Shown piece after piece: positions 16,743-26,653 of a stretch of 38,069 nucleotides of DNA. The first letter of the stretch is position 1, and the number at the start of each line of letters is the position of its first letter. The notes beneath the pieces were generated by a model that saw only the letters and a list, made by a program, of their open reading frames with translations, was not told where the DNA came from and made no database searches. The translations under genes were made by a program, and so were the position numbers. Source of the stretch: Cyanobium sp. CACIAM 14 (GTDB lineage Bacteria > Cyanobacteriota > Cyanobacteriia > PCC-6307 > Cyanobiaceae); assembly GCA_000708525.1 (NCBI GenBank), contig JMRP01000026.1, forward strand, positions 1 to 38,069, written 5' to 3'.

Positions 16743-19640
16743 GTGACGGCAAGCCCGGCGTCCTACAAGGACACGCTCAACCTGCTGCAGACGCCGTTCG
16801 CCATGCGGGCGAACGCCCGGGTGCGGGAGCCGGAACTGCAGGCCTTCTGGAAGGAGCGGGACTTGTACCGGCGCCTGAGCCGCGAGAACCCCGGGGAGCC
16901 CTTCACCCTCCACGACGGGCCGCCCTATGCCAACGGCGCCCTGCACGTGGGCCACGCCCTCAACAAGATCCTCAAGGACATCGTCAACAAGCACGCCCTG
17001 CTCCAGGGGCGCCGCGCCCGCTTCGTGCCGGGCTGGGACTGCCACGGGCTGCCGATCGAACTGAAGGTGCTGCAGGGGATGAGCGGCGAGGAGCGGGCCG
17101 GGCTCACGCCGATCGAGCTGCGCCGTCGCGCCCACGCCTACGCCCTCGAGCAGGTGGAGCTCCAGCGCAGCGGCTTCCGCCGCTGGGGCATCTGGGCCGA
17201 CTGGGAGGAGCCATACCTCACCCTCAACAAGGAGTACGAGGCGGCCCAGATCGGCGTCTTCGGCCGGATGGTGCTGGCCGGGCACATCTACCGGGGGCTC
17301 AAGCCGGTGCACTGGAGCCCCAGCTCCCGCACCGCCCTGGCCGAGGCGGAACTTGAATACCCCGATGGCCACACCTCGCCGAGCGTCTACGTGGCCTTCC
17401 CGGTGGTGGAGCTGCCCGCCGCCGTGGCGTCGGCGCTGGCGGCCGTGGGCATCGACGGGCCCACCGATCCCAACCACCGGGAGCAGCTGTTCGTGGCCAT
17501 CTGGACCACCACCCCCTGGACCCTGCCGGCCAACCTGGCGGTGTCGGTGAACGGCCGGCTCGAGTACGCCGTCTGCCGGGCCGGCAACGGCCTGGGGGGC
17601 GCCCCCCGCTATCTGGTGGTGGCCGCCGAACTGGTGGAGCAGTTGCGCGACAGCCTGGCCTGCCCGCTCGAACCCCTGCTCACCCTCACGGGCGCCCAGC
17701 TGGAGGGGATCCAGTACCGCCACCCGCTGCTGGACCGCACCAGCCCGGTGGTGATCGGCGGCGACTACATCACCACCGAATCCGGCACCGGCCTGGTGCA
17801 CACGGCGCCGGGCCACGGGGTCGACGATTTCCACACCGGCACGAAGTACGGCCTGCCGGTGCTCTGCCCGGTGGACGAGGCCGGCACCCTCACCGAGGAG
17901 GCGGGCCCCTTCGCCGGGCTCAACGTGCTCAAGGACGCCAACCCGGCCATCATCACGGCCCTGCGGGACGCCGGCCTGCTGCTGGCCGAGCAGGCCTACG
18001 AACACCGTTATCCCTACGACTGGCGCACCAAGAAGCCCACCATCTTCCGGGCCACCGAGCAGTGGTTCGCCTCGGTGGAGGGCTTCCGCGCCCAGGCCCT
18101 GGAGGCCATCGCGGCGGTGGAGTGGCTGCCCGCCAGCGGCCGCAACCGCATCGAGGCGATGGTTCGCGAGCGCGGCGACTGGTGCATCTCCCGCCAGCGG
18201 GCCTGGGGGGTGCCGATCCCCGTCTTCTATCACCGCACCACCGGCGAGGTGCTGCTCAACGCCGAGACCCTGGCCCATGCCCAGGCCCTGATCGCCGAGC
18301 ACGGCGCCGACGTCTGGTGGGAGCGGGACGAGGCGGGGCTGCTGCCGCCGGCCTGGGCCGATCAGGCCGACCAGTGGCGCAAGGGCACCGACACCATGGA
18401 CGTGTGGTTCGACTCCGGCTCCTCCTGGGCCGGGGTGCTCGAGGGCCGGGGGCTGGGATTCCCGGCCGATCTTTACCTGGAGGGCTCCGACCAGCACCGC
18501 GGCTGGTTTCAGAGCAGCCTGCTCACCTCGGTGGCGGTGAACGGCCACGCCCCCTACCGGCGGGTGCTCACCCACGGCTTCACCCTCGACGAGAAGGGCC
18601 GCAAGATGAGCAAGTCGCTGGGCAACGTGGTGGATCCCACCGTGCTGGTGGAGGGCGGCCGCAATGAGAAACAGGAGCCCGCCTACGGCGCCGACGTGCT
18701 GCGGCTGTGGGTGAGCTCGGTGGATTATTCGGCCGATGTGCCCCTGGGGCCGGGGATCGTGAAGCAGCTGGCCGACGTGTACCGCAAGGTGCGCAACACG
18801 GCCCGCTACCTGCTGGGCAACCTGCACGATTTCGTGCCGGCCGAGCATGCCGTGGCCATCGCCGATCTGCCACTTCTGGATCGCTGGATGCTGCAGCGCA
18901 CGGCCACATTGATCGAGGAGGTGAGCGCCGATTTCGAGCGCTTCGAGTTCTACCGCTTCTTCCAGGCCCTGCAGAACTTCTGCGTGGTGGATCTGTCGAA
19001 CGTCTATCTGGACATCGCCAAGGACCGGCTGTACGTGAGCGGGGCCGGCGATGTCCGGCGGCGGAGCTGCCAGACCGTGCTGCACCTGGTGGTGGAGCGG
19101 CTGGCGGCGCTGATCGCGCCGGTGCTCTGCCACATGGCCGAGGACATCTGGCAGAACCTGCCCTATCCGGTGGCCGAGGCCTCGGTGTTCGAGCGGGGCT
19201 GGCCCACCGTGCCGGCCACCTGGGCCGCGCTGGAGCTGCTGGCGCCGATGCAGCGGATCCTGGAGCTGCGCTCCCAGGTGAACCGGCTGCTGGAGGGCTG
19301 CCGCGGCCGCGGCGAGCTGGGCGCCTCCCTGGAGGCCCGGGTGCAGCTGGAGCCGACGGGCGAGTCCTCGCTGGAGCAGGCCCTGGCGCTGGTGGCCGCC
19401 AGCCCCCATCCCGGTGTGGACAACCTGGCCGACTGGCTGCTGGTGTCGGAGGTGGTGATCGGCGGCGCGCCCCTGCCGGAGGAGCTGGCCGAGGCCAGCG
19501 AGGCGGGGGTGAGGGTGAGGATCGCCAGGGCGGAGGGGGAGAAATGCGAACGCTGCTGGCACTACGAGCGCGACATCGGCAATCACCCGGCCCACCCCAC
19601 GATCTGCGGCCGCTGCGTGGGGGTGCTGGAAGAAGCCTAG
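16743..19640 (+). CDS. ileS: Isoleucyl-tRNA synthetase
   Basis: Class I synthetase of 965 residues. The N-terminus (TASPASYKDTLNLLQTPFAM) matches cyanobacterial IleS, which fixes the GTG start at 16743; the frame is open further upstream inside ycf66 but that is not homologous. The HIGH motif is HVGH near residue 68 (GPPYANGALHVGHALN). The editing domain contains WTTTPWTLPAN and GTGLVHTAPGHG. KMSKS is near residue 621 (EKGRKMSKSLGNVVDP). A C-terminal zinc ribbon (CERCWHYERDIG and ICGRC) is present, as in the bacterial type. All signatures are intact. Confidence 0.97.
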   Translation: MTASPASYKDTLNLLQTPFAMRANARVREPELQAFWKERDLYRRLSRENPGEPFTLHDGPPYANGALHVGHALNKILKDIVNKHALLQGRRARFVPGWDCHGLPIELKVLQGMSGEERAGLTPIELRRRAHAYALEQVELQRSGFRRWGIWADWEEPYLTLNKEYEAAQIGVFGRMVLAGHIYRGLKPVHWSPSSRTALAEAELEYPDGHTSPSVYVAFPVVELPAAVASALAAVGIDGPTDPNHREQLFVAIWTTTPWTLPANLAVSVNGRLEYAVCRAGNGLGGAPRYLVVAAELVEQLRDSLACPLEPLLTLTGAQLEGIQYRHPLLDRTSPVVIGGDYITTESGTGLVHTAPGHGVDDFHTGTKYGLPVLCPVDEAGTLTEEAGPFAGLNVLKDANPAIITALRDAGLLLAEQAYEHRYPYDWRTKKPTIFRATEQWFASVEGFRAQALEAIAAVEWLPASGRNRIEAMVRERGDWCISRQRAWGVPIPVFYHRTTGEVLLNAETLAHAQALIAEHGADVWWERDEAGLLPPAWADQADQWRKGTDTMDVWFDSGSSWAGVLEGRGLGFPADLYLEGSDQHRGWFQSSLLTSVAVNGHAPYRRVLTHGFTLDEKGRKMSKSLGNVVDPTVLVEGGRNEKQEPAYGADVLRLWVSSVDYSADVPLGPGIVKQLADVYRKVRNTARYLLGNLHDFVPAEHAVAIADLPLLDRWMLQRTATLIEEVSADFERFEFYRFFQALQNFCVVDLSNVYLDIAKDRLYVSGAGDVRRRSCQTVLHLVVERLAALIAPVLCHMAEDIWQNLPYPVAEASVFERGWPTVPATWAALELLAPMQRILELRSQVNRLLEGCRGRGELGASLEARVQLEPTGESSLEQALALVAASPHPGVDNLADWLLVSEVVIGGAPLPEELAEASEAGVRVRIARAEGEKCERCWHYERDIGNHPAHPTICGRCVGVLEEA

Positions 19641-19726
19641 GAGCCCGTCGTGGGGGGTGGATCAGCGCCCAGCTTCTCCAACGACGCCCCGGGATCTATC
19701 CAGATCCTTGGGATCGCCATGGTTCT

Positions 19727-19749
19727 GGGCAGGCGAAAGGGGCCTGCCC
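19727..19749 (+). terminator. Possible ileS 3' hairpin
   Basis: GGGCAGGC (19727-19734) and GCCTGCCC (19742-19749) form a perfect 8-bp stem with a 7-nt loop, 87 nt after the ileS stop. No T-run follows, so a terminator role is uncertain. Confidence 0.35.
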
Positions 19750-19883
19750 CGCCCAGGGGGATCGGCGCTTTGGAAAGGGCAACCGCGGCAGGAGCGCGGG
19801 ATAGCAGGGGAGGCCGGAGCCATGCCGCCCAGGAAGCGGGTGCACCGGCATCCGAGCTGAGCTGGAAAGCCGACGGCACTCCA

Positions 19884-20440
19884 TCCAAGAAGATCCAGCG
19901 CAGTCTCCGCTGCATGGAAGGCTTCGCCTCGACTGACCCCGGCAGCAATCTCACGCAGTCAGGCGGGTCCTCTCTGCAGGGCTGCGTCAGCCAGCAGGCG
20001 GTGGGTAATGCTCACCAGGGGATCATGGCGGTAGGCGTTAGCAACCAGCCGCCGGACGTCGGTCGTCTGGAGCCGTAGCCCTTTGCTTCGGGGGAGCGGT
20101 TGCTGAAGCGGATCGCCGCAAACGCCGGAGGCTGGACCTCGGAATGGATGACGACATCGCTGCAGGGCGTCTGCCGTATGGCCCGTCACCCTCCGCCGCA
20201 ACCCGGATCCATGCCCGAGGACGCCGACCCCAAACCCCGCAGGTACCGCAGCAGGAAGGGAAGCGCGATCGGCAACCAGCGCAAGGCGCTCGTGGGACCG
20301 GTGAACCGGCAGATGAAGTAAGCCAGGGGTTTGCGGCGCTTCCTGTCGCGGCGCCAGGAGAAGGTCGAACGGCGAATGGCAGCTGATCGCGGCCACGCAC
20401 AACCTTCTCAATCTGTTCCGCTTCCGTCGATCAAAGCGGC
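19884..20440 (+). pseudogene. Decayed IS1182-type transposase (C-terminal half)
   Basis: Fragments of one transposase can be read in order. FASTDPGSNL and IMAVGVSNQPPDVGRLEP come first, then a TAG (20076-20078). RIAANAG and MPEDADPKPRRYRSRKGSAI follow, then QRKALVGPVNRQMK and a TAA (20319-20321), then ARGLRRFLSRRQEKV. After one inserted base the frame changes and gives GEWQLIAATHNLLNLFRFRR. The order and wording match the DDE domain and C-terminus of IS1182-family transposases as I remember them. Two nonsense codons and a frameshift show it is dead. No intact 5' part or terminal repeats are visible. It borders the foreign-looking genes that follow. Confidence 0.72.
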
Positions 20441-20570
20441 AGGCGCCTGCGGCAGCCGCGGGATGCGGCCAGACGCACCGAGCCTTCCAGACCAGAGCCG
20501 CCACCTCAACCCGTTCATGGGCCGGCAAACGGTTGCTAGCTTGGAAATGACTTCAGGTACGGGGGCGCTC

Positions 20571-23500
20571 ATGTCAACGTCGCGTAAGCCCGAAGAGTCG
20601 CCTAAGCCTGACGAAAGTCCCAGCAGCAACGCAGAAAGCAGCAGTCCAACGGCGAAAGCGAAAAGCAATAACAACGTCCCAACGATGACGAGACCGACCC
20701 ACCGCGGCATCGTCCGCAAGGTGGACCCAGCGATCAAGGCAAAAGGCGCCGACCTCACGTTCACGCCCGACTACACGGTGACCGGCACCGACGACAAAGG
20801 TGGGCACGTGCTCACCGATGTCGAGGTCATCCTCGTTTTCTGGGGCAGCTTCTGGAGCGCGAACCCCGCACCTTCCCCCTCTCGCGATGAGTACGAGCAG
20901 GCGATCCGCGGGATCGTCACTGGGCCGTACATGAACGAGCTAGCTCAATACCGGGGGGTGAGTCAGGGCAGCGTGATCTACAGCGAGATCTTCGATGGCA
21001 CCGACCCGGCCAACGGGTACACCGACAGTGACGTCGTGTCAATGCTGAAGAGCCGCTTTACCAATAACGCCTCGATGCCGAAGCCGGCCACCGGACACAA
21101 CCGCTTCTACGCGGTGATCCTCCCGAAGGGCGTCAACAACAGCCTCACCCAGTACGCCGGCCAGCATCAAAGCTTCACCTACAACGGCGTCACCGCATAC
21201 TACGCCTGGGTCGACAACACGGGCTCGCTCACCGGTCACAACTGTGTGACGAAGGTGTTCTCGCATGAGCTGGTGGAGGCCTGCACCAACCCAGACGTGG
21301 ACACCAGCAACGACAGCATCCTGGTACAAGGAAAGAAGTCCGACGGCAGCACGGTCACCAACGACGAAATCGGCGACACCTGCAACAACGAGTTCGCCAC
21401 CGTCGACATGAACGGCATCACATGCTCGGTGCAAAGCTACTGGAGCAAATCGGCGAATACGTGCGTACTGCCACTCGGGGCGGTGTCGTTCTGGGTGGAC
21501 AAGGACACCTTCGGCAAGGACGAAGTACAGGACATCATCAACTCGAGCGGCGGCAAGGTCGAGAACGCGTTCTGGTTGGTAGTGGAAGGCTTCAGCAAGA
21601 CCACCTTCGGTTCACTGCACGTCAGCACGCCCACCCCCACCGGACCGTTCGCCAACATCCCAGGCATCGTGATCATGCCCAATGGCGCGGTCGACTACGA
21701 GAACGCGGCCCAGCCTGACGAGCAACAGCGCATCCGCGTCGCATTCGACATCAAGTTCTCCGCTGCCTGCCTCTCGCACTTCCCAGCCACCGGCAGCCAG
21801 ACGCATGCGCTCGATGCGTTCCTCGCAACCGATGGCAACAAGGTCGCATCAACGGACACCACGACGTTGTTCGAGCTGGTTGCCGGTGCCGATCCCTATT
21901 TCACCAATATCGACCCGTCTCAGGGAAACGTGTTCTATCTGAGCCAGGATCTGCGCGTATTCACCGCCACCCCCGCCCGAAGCGGCACCCCAGTGTCCGG
22001 CGGTCCGGCCTTCGTCAGTGACAGCCCAGCCGGGGCGTACGACTTCGTACAGAAGCTGCTCACCTGGTTGAACGCGAACTACTCGAATCCCGCGGGCACT
22101 GACCCGTTCACCACCCTGCTTCCCGGACAAGCAGGGGCCTTGAGCGGTGACTCGTCGGTGACGCCGTTCTCCGTGGACTTCAGCCACTTTCCTCCACGGG
22201 TGTTGAACAACTATCAGTTCGCCATCGCGCGGGTCCGCCTGCGCGGGTCATCCGGCGCGGCCGGAGCCGCCAACAACACGCGCGTGTTCTTCCGCCTGTG
22301 GACATCGCAGACGGCGGATACCGACTACCAGACGGCGACAACCTACCCGAGCACGACGGACGCGGCCGGCTTGCCGGCGACGCCTCAGGTCGGCGCCGGT
22401 CACACAACGTTGCCGTTCTTCGCGTCCGGCAACCTGGGCGCCAACACGGACTACGGAACCAACGGCGCCAACACGCGCGACGTGGTCATTCCGGATGGAC
22501 AACATGCCGTATGGGCGTACTTCGGATGCTTCCTCAACCTCTACGACAACAGCTACGTCATCGACGGCCGCCCCGTGCAGGGCTGGCTCGCCGGAACCCA
22601 CCACTGCCTGGTTGCCCAGATCGCTTTCGACGGCGCTCCGATCTTCACTGGTGCGACCCCGGAGGGCTCCGACAAGCTGGCGCAACGCAACCTGCAGATC
22701 ACACACTCCGACAACCCGGGGCCGGCGTCCGCGCATCGCATCCCGCAGACCTTCGACCTGCGTCCCAGCCGGCTGGGCGCCCTCGAGGGCGTCGACGAGC
22801 TGATGATCGATTGGGGGCGGGTTCCGGCCGGCAGCGTCGCGTCGATCTTCTGGCCGCAGGTCGATGCCAGCGAGGTGCTCGGCCTGGCCGCTTCGATGTA
22901 CAGGAGCCATGGCCTGTCGGCCGCTGATCCACACACCATCCGCTGCGACGTCACCGGCGGTGTCACATACCTACCCATTCCGGCCAAGGCAGGCGAGAAC
23001 TTCGCCGGCTTGCTGACCGTCGACCTGCCGACCACCGTGCACGCCGGTGAAGCCTTCGATATCGTCGTGCGCCGCCTGGGGTACAGAGCCAATCGGATCC
23101 TCGAGTTCGGCAACGTCGAGGATCAGGGGAACAGACGGCGCAGCACGCGGGGTGGAGCCACGTGGCGACGCGTTCTCGGCACCTTTGCTGTGAAGATTCC
23201 GGTCGCCACGGCTGACACGCTGCTCTTTCCCGAGGAGAACACTCTGGCCATCCTGCGCTGGCGGCTGGAGCAGCTACCGACGACAGACCGCTGGCACCCC
23301 GTCCTGAAGCGTTACGTCGATGATCTTGCCGGCCGCGTCTCCGGGCTCGGCGGTGATCCCACCACGATCGCGCCGTCGCCCCAGGGCGTTCCGGTACGCA
23401 CCCAGGACGCATGCGGTGAGCTCGTCGAACACATCGGACGCGTTGAGGAGATCCTGTTCGACTGCCATGGCCGCATCGAGGGATTCGTGACTTCGGGATG

Positions 23501-23642
23501 CTGCGAACGGCACGCGTACGTGACGCGGGATGTGGGCTTGACGGATCTCATCCTCCGCGCCTGCCGCGACCATCTTGACCTCGTGGTGTTCTCGCCGAGG
23601 CAGCGTCCGGCCCATGTCGTCCGTCTCGTGATCAAGGCCTGA
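20571..23642 (+). CDS. Large metalloprotease-like protein of foreign character, function unknown
   Basis: A 1023-residue product if ATG 20571 (MSTSRKPEES) is used; the in-frame ATG at 20547 is an alternative. There is no classic signal peptide: the N-terminus is a Ser/Pro/Asn-rich linker. A domain at about residues 75-290 contains VILVFWGSFWS, a zinc-site-like SHELVEACTNPD (His near 231), and later NDEIGDTC (near 265). This resembles families with HELxEAxTDP...EIGDxC, which suggests but does not prove a metallopeptidase. The middle carries FELVAGADPYFTNID and YLSQDLRVFTATPARSGTPV, a beta-rich module. The C-terminus has a Cys-rich DCHGRIEGFVTSGCCERHAY module. GC is clearly lower than in the neighbours and it lies next to a transposase relic, so acquisition by transfer is likely. 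Confidence 0.75.
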   Translation: MSTSRKPEESPKPDESPSSNAESSSPTAKAKSNNNVPTMTRPTHRGIVRKVDPAIKAKGADLTFTPDYTVTGTDDKGGHVLTDVEVILVFWGSFWSANPAPSPSRDEYEQAIRGIVTGPYMNELAQYRGVSQGSVIYSEIFDGTDPANGYTDSDVVSMLKSRFTNNASMPKPATGHNRFYAVILPKGVNNSLTQYAGQHQSFTYNGVTAYYAWVDNTGSLTGHNCVTKVFSHELVEACTNPDVDTSNDSILVQGKKSDGSTVTNDEIGDTCNNEFATVDMNGITCSVQSYWSKSANTCVLPLGAVSFWVDKDTFGKDEVQDIINSSGGKVENAFWLVVEGFSKTTFGSLHVSTPTPTGPFANIPGIVIMPNGAVDYENAAQPDEQQRIRVAFDIKFSAACLSHFPATGSQTHALDAFLATDGNKVASTDTTTLFELVAGADPYFTNIDPSQGNVFYLSQDLRVFTATPARSGTPVSGGPAFVSDSPAGAYDFVQKLLTWLNANYSNPAGTDPFTTLLPGQAGALSGDSSVTPFSVDFSHFPPRVLNNYQFAIARVRLRGSSGAAGAANNTRVFFRLWTSQTADTDYQTATTYPSTTDAAGLPATPQVGAGHTTLPFFASGNLGANTDYGTNGANTRDVVIPDGQHAVWAYFGCFLNLYDNSYVIDGRPVQGWLAGTHHCLVAQIAFDGAPIFTGATPEGSDKLAQRNLQITHSDNPGPASAHRIPQTFDLRPSRLGALEGVDELMIDWGRVPAGSVASIFWPQVDASEVLGLAASMYRSHGLSAADPHTIRCDVTGGVTYLPIPAKAGENFAGLLTVDLPTTVHAGEAFDIVVRRLGYRANRILEFGNVEDQGNRRRSTRGGATWRRVLGTFAVKIPVATADTLLFPEENTLAILRWRLEQLPTTDRWHPVLKRYVDDLAGRVSGLGGDPTTIAPSPQGVPVRTQDACGELVEHIGRVEEILFDCHGRIEGFVTSGCCERHAYVTRDVGLTDLILRACRDHLDLVVFSPRQRPAHVVRLVIKA

Positions 23643-23814
23643 GGCGATTGCGGTATTCCTGCCAGGCACATCGATCGAGCCGGATTCCTGGCAGACGGCC
23701 CTAAGTGTTCTTTCTCGGCAGGTTCTTCAGAGGCCCCCGAGGTGTGGGGCCGGTACCACTGTTGGGACGACTCACCAAGCCAGAGCTCACGGGCCCATCC
23801 GCCGTAGCAATCTC
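23643..23814. other. Convergent intergenic space with two inverted repeats
   Basis: CTGCCAGG (23659-23666) pairs with CCTGGCAG (23687-23694), and GGCCCC (23732-23737) with GGGGCC (23746-23751). Neither is followed by a T-run. They may act as bidirectional transcription barriers between the two convergent genes. No coding frame is credible here. Confidence 0.35.
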
Positions 23815-24387
23815 CTACCGGATCGGAATCATCAGGTGCTGGTAGGGGGTGCCCGCCCACATCACATAGGGCACCGAGGTGTCCGGCTTCGCGCTCTTCG
23901 GATAGAGGTCGTAGAAGCTCGCGTCGGCACCCACCACCATGACGTGCGGCCCGGTCTTGACCCAGTGGTTGCTGGGCAGAGGCTTCTGGGCATAGGGGTC
24001 GGTGTTGCTGGCATCGGTGCCTCCCGCCAGCATGTACATGAAGCCGACCCTGCCGGGGGGTGGCGCCTTGTGCCCCACCCAGGCCATCACCCATTCCATG
24101 GCATTGCTGTCCATGCACATGGGATCCGGTCCAGGGGTTGCCGGATTGTCGGGCATGCAGGAGAAGCCGTTGGTGCCTTTGCGGAGGATGCGCATCCTGC
24201 CTCCTGAGTCCATCACCAGGATGGTGGCGTTCCTGGCGACGCTGGCGGGGGCGGCTGACATCGCACTGGTGATCAGGTGCTGCTGGCTGGGCGGCGAGCC
24301 AGCATCTGCTTTCGAAGGAATGACTGCTGGTGAAACCACGATGCCGAGGCACAACGCCCCAGCGAGAACGATGTTTGCCTGACGCAT
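23815..24387 (-). CDS. Secreted conserved protein of unknown function
   Basis: A 190-residue protein with a clear signal peptide (basic start, hydrophobic 6-22, probable cut after ADA at 27-29). The mature part is a compact conserved family seen in proteobacteria and others. Characteristic strings are NATILVMDSGGRMRILRKGT, NGFSCMPDNPATPGPDPMC, GFMYMLAGGTDASNTDPYA, GPHVMVVGADASFYDLYP, and an ending with MWAGTPYQHLMIP. Two Cys flank the PDNPATPGPDPM loop. The function is not known to me. ATG 24387 has GGGAGGA about 6 nt upstream. GC is lower than the flanking core genes, and it is convergent with the large foreign gene. Confidence 0.8.
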   Translation of the reverse strand: MRQANIVLAGALCLGIVVSPAVIPSKADAGSPPSQQHLITSAMSAAPASVARNATILVMDSGGRMRILRKGTNGFSCMPDNPATPGPDPMCMDSNAMEWVMAWVGHKAPPPGRVGFMYMLAGGTDASNTDPYAQKPLPSNHWVKTGPHVMVVGADASFYDLYPKSAKPDTSVPYVMWAGTPYQHLMIPIR

Positions 24388-24652
24388 GGGATCCTCCCTG
24401 GTGAGCAGCGGACCAAGCTGGTTTCAATGTAGGCCTGCCGGAGCGGAATCACCGCGCGTAGGGCTTCTCCCGCTGGCCAGGCCGGCATGACACCGGAGAG
24501 CCATAAGTTGCACTACCGAACGACCCGAAGGCGTTACAAATCCAGGGGAATCTTTATATCCCGCCCATCCTGGCAGCGCTCGGGAGCCCGCCTCGCTGGA
24601 TGGGCACCCCCGGCGGATCTAGTTTCGAGCTGGCCCCTGCGAGGGCGCGCCG

Positions 24653-26653
24653 ATGGGCGACGAGCGTCGGGAATGGCTGGAAACGGACGGCGCGGGCGGC
24701 TTCGCCTCGGGCACGGCCTGCGGCCTGCGCACGCGCCGCTACCACAACCTGCTCATCGTGGCGACCACGCCGCCCACCGGCCGCGTTGCGCTGGTGGGGG
24801 CGGTGGAGGCCTGGGTGGAGCACGCGGGCGGCCGTGAGGCGCTGAGCTCGCACCGCTACGCGCCCGGGGTGGTGCACCCCGACGGCATCGGGCGGCTGGT
24901 GGGGTTCACCCATGAGCCGTGGCCGAGCTGGCGCTGGCGCCTCGCCGACGGCCGCGAGGTGTGCCACGAGCTGCTGGTGCCCGCCGGGCGGCCGCTGGTG
25001 CTGCTGACCTGGCGGCTGATCTCAAGCCCCGCAGGGATGCACGGCGGGCTGCGGCTCCGGGTCCGCCCCCTGCTCTCGGGCCGCGACCTGCACGCCCTGC
25101 ACCACGAGAACGGCGACTTCCGCTTCGAGGCGGCGCTGGAGGGGGAGGCCATCGTCTGGCGGCCCTATGCGGGGGTGCCCGGGGTGGCGGCACGGGCCAA
25201 CGGTTCCTACGAGCCCGCGCCCGAGTGGTACCGCCAGTTCCTCTACGCCCAGGAGCAGGCCCGCGGGCTCGATGCCCTCGAGGATCTGGCTTCGCCTGGG
25301 ATCTTCTGCTTCGCGCTCGATGGCGGCGAAGCGGTGCTGGTGCTGGCGGCGGCCGGTGACGAGAAGGCCGCGCCCCAGGCCACCCCCACAGCACTGCCGG
25401 GAGATCCGGCCGCCCTGGCGGAGCAGCTGCGGAGCTCGGAGGCGGCGCGCCGCAGCGCCTTCCCCTCGCCGCTCACCCGGGCCGCCGACGCCTACCTGGT
25501 GCGGCGCGGCGAGGGACGCACCGTGATCGCCGGCTACCCCTGGTTCACCGACTGGGGCCGCGACACCTTCATCGCCCTGCGCGGCCTCTGCATCGCCAGC
25601 GGCCGCCTCGAGGAAGCCAAGGGCATCCTGCTCGCCTGGGCGTCCCAGGTCTCGGAGGGGATGCTGCCGAACCGGTTCGCCGAGCAGGGCGACCACCCCG
25701 AGTTCAACAGCGTGGATGCGGCGCTGTGGTTCTGCGTGGCGGTGCATGAACTGCTGGCCGCGGCGCAGCGGGGGGAGCGGCCCCTGGCGGCGGGGGAGCG
25801 GGAGCGGCTGGCGGCCGCCGTGGCGGCCATCCTCGCGGGCTACGGGCGCGGCACGCGCTTCGGCATCCGCCGCGACGCCGACGGTCTGCTGGCGGCGGGG
25901 CAGGCGGGGCTGCAGCTCACCTGGATGGACGCCAAGGTGGGCGAGTGGGTGGTGACCCCGCGGATCGGCAAGCCGGTGGAGATCCAGGCGCTGTGGGTGA
26001 ACGCGCTGGAGATCGGCGCCGCCCTGGGCGAGCGGGCCCGCGCCGCAGAAGCACGGCAGGCCCGCGAAGCCTTCCAGGCGCGGTTCTGGAACCCGGAGCG
26101 GCGCTGCCTCTTCGATGTGGTGGACGCGGACCATGTGCCGGGCACGGCCGACCCGACCCTGCGGGCGAACCAGATCCTGGCGGTGGGGGGGCTGCCCTTC
26201 CCGGTGCTCGATGGGGAGCGGGCGGCGGCGGTGGTGGAGACGGTGGAGCGGGAGCTGCTCACGCCGCTGGGGCTGCGCTCCCTGGCGCCGGGGGAACCCG
26301 GCTACCGGGCGCACTACGAGGGCGGGGTGCTGGAGCGCGACGGGGCCTACCACCAGGGCACGGTGTGGCCGTGGCTGATGGGGCCGTTCGTGGAGGCCTG
26401 GCTGCGGGTGCGCGGGGGCAGCGAGGAGGCCCGGCGCGAGGCCCGCCGCCGCTTCCTGGCCCCGCTGCTGGAGCACCTGGCCGACGCCGGGCTGGGCCAC
26501 GTCTCGGAGATCACCGACGCCGAGGCGCCGTTCACCCCGCGGGGCTGCCCCTTCCAGGCCTGGTCGGTGGGGGAGGCGCTGCGGCTGGAGCGGCTGCTCG
26601 CGCCCGATGGCCCCGCGGCCCCCGTGCCGCTCCCTGCCCCCTGCGCGCCATGA
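24653..26653 (+). CDS. Glycogen debranching enzyme / amylo-alpha-1,6-glucosidase (GH133 type)
   Basis: A 666-residue protein in two parts. The N-terminal GDE_N beta-sandwich (about 1-250) starts [20 protein letters not shown] and TRRYHNLL. The C-terminal (alpha/alpha)6 barrel has [18 protein letters not shown] near residue 296, [20 protein letters not shown], and [19 protein letters not shown] near 560. This is the archaeal/bacterial debranching type that hydrolyses alpha-1,6 branch glucose. No signal peptide, so it is cytosolic. ATG 24653 is taken; the GC-rich 265-nt space upstream shows no clear promoter. It overlaps the next gene by ATGA, so the two products are probably made together and act on the same glucan or oligosaccharide pool. 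Confidence 0.88.
   Translation: MGDERREWLETDGAGGFASGTACGLRTRRYHNLLIVATTPPTGRVALVGAVEAWVEHAGGREALSSHRYAPGVVHPDGIGRLVGFTHEPWPSWRWRLADGREVCHELLVPAGRPLVLLTWRLISSPAGMHGGLRLRVRPLLSGRDLHALHHENGDFRFEAALEGEAIVWRPYAGVPGVAARANGSYEPAPEWYRQFLYAQEQARGLDALEDLASPGIFCFALDGGEAVLVLAAAGDEKAAPQATPTALPGDPAALAEQLRSSEAARRSAFPSPLTRAADAYLVRRGEGRTVIAGYPWFTDWGRDTFIALRGLCIASGRLEEAKGILLAWASQVSEGMLPNRFAEQGDHPEFNSVDAALWFCVAVHELLAAAQRGERPLAAGERERLAAAVAAILAGYGRGTRFGIRRDADGLLAAGQAGLQLTWMDAKVGEWVVTPRIGKPVEIQALWVNALEIGAALGERARAAEARQAREAFQARFWNPERRCLFDVVDADHVPGTADPTLRANQILAVGGLPFPVLDGERAAAVVETVERELLTPLGLRSLAPGEPGYRAHYEGGVLERDGAYHQGTVWPWLMGPFVEAWLRVRGGSEEARREARRRFLAPLLEHLADAGLGHVSEITDAEAPFTPRGCPFQAWSVGEALRLERLLAPDGPAAPVPLPAPCAP

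Noticed and set aside
16629-19595. A 988-codon open frame antisense to ileS
   Set aside because: It is a shadow of high-GC codon structure: ileS carries all synthetase motifs, and the antisense product is Gly/His/Ala/Gln-rich without any recognisable domain.
19637-19954. A 105-codon minus-strand frame after ileS
   Set aside because: It overlaps the readable transposase relic on the plus strand and shows no family resemblance or ribosome site.
20331-20570. An 80-residue N-terminal extension of the large foreign gene
   Set aside because: These codons belong to the dead IS1182-type transposase read partly in the same frame; ATG 20571 is the more credible start.
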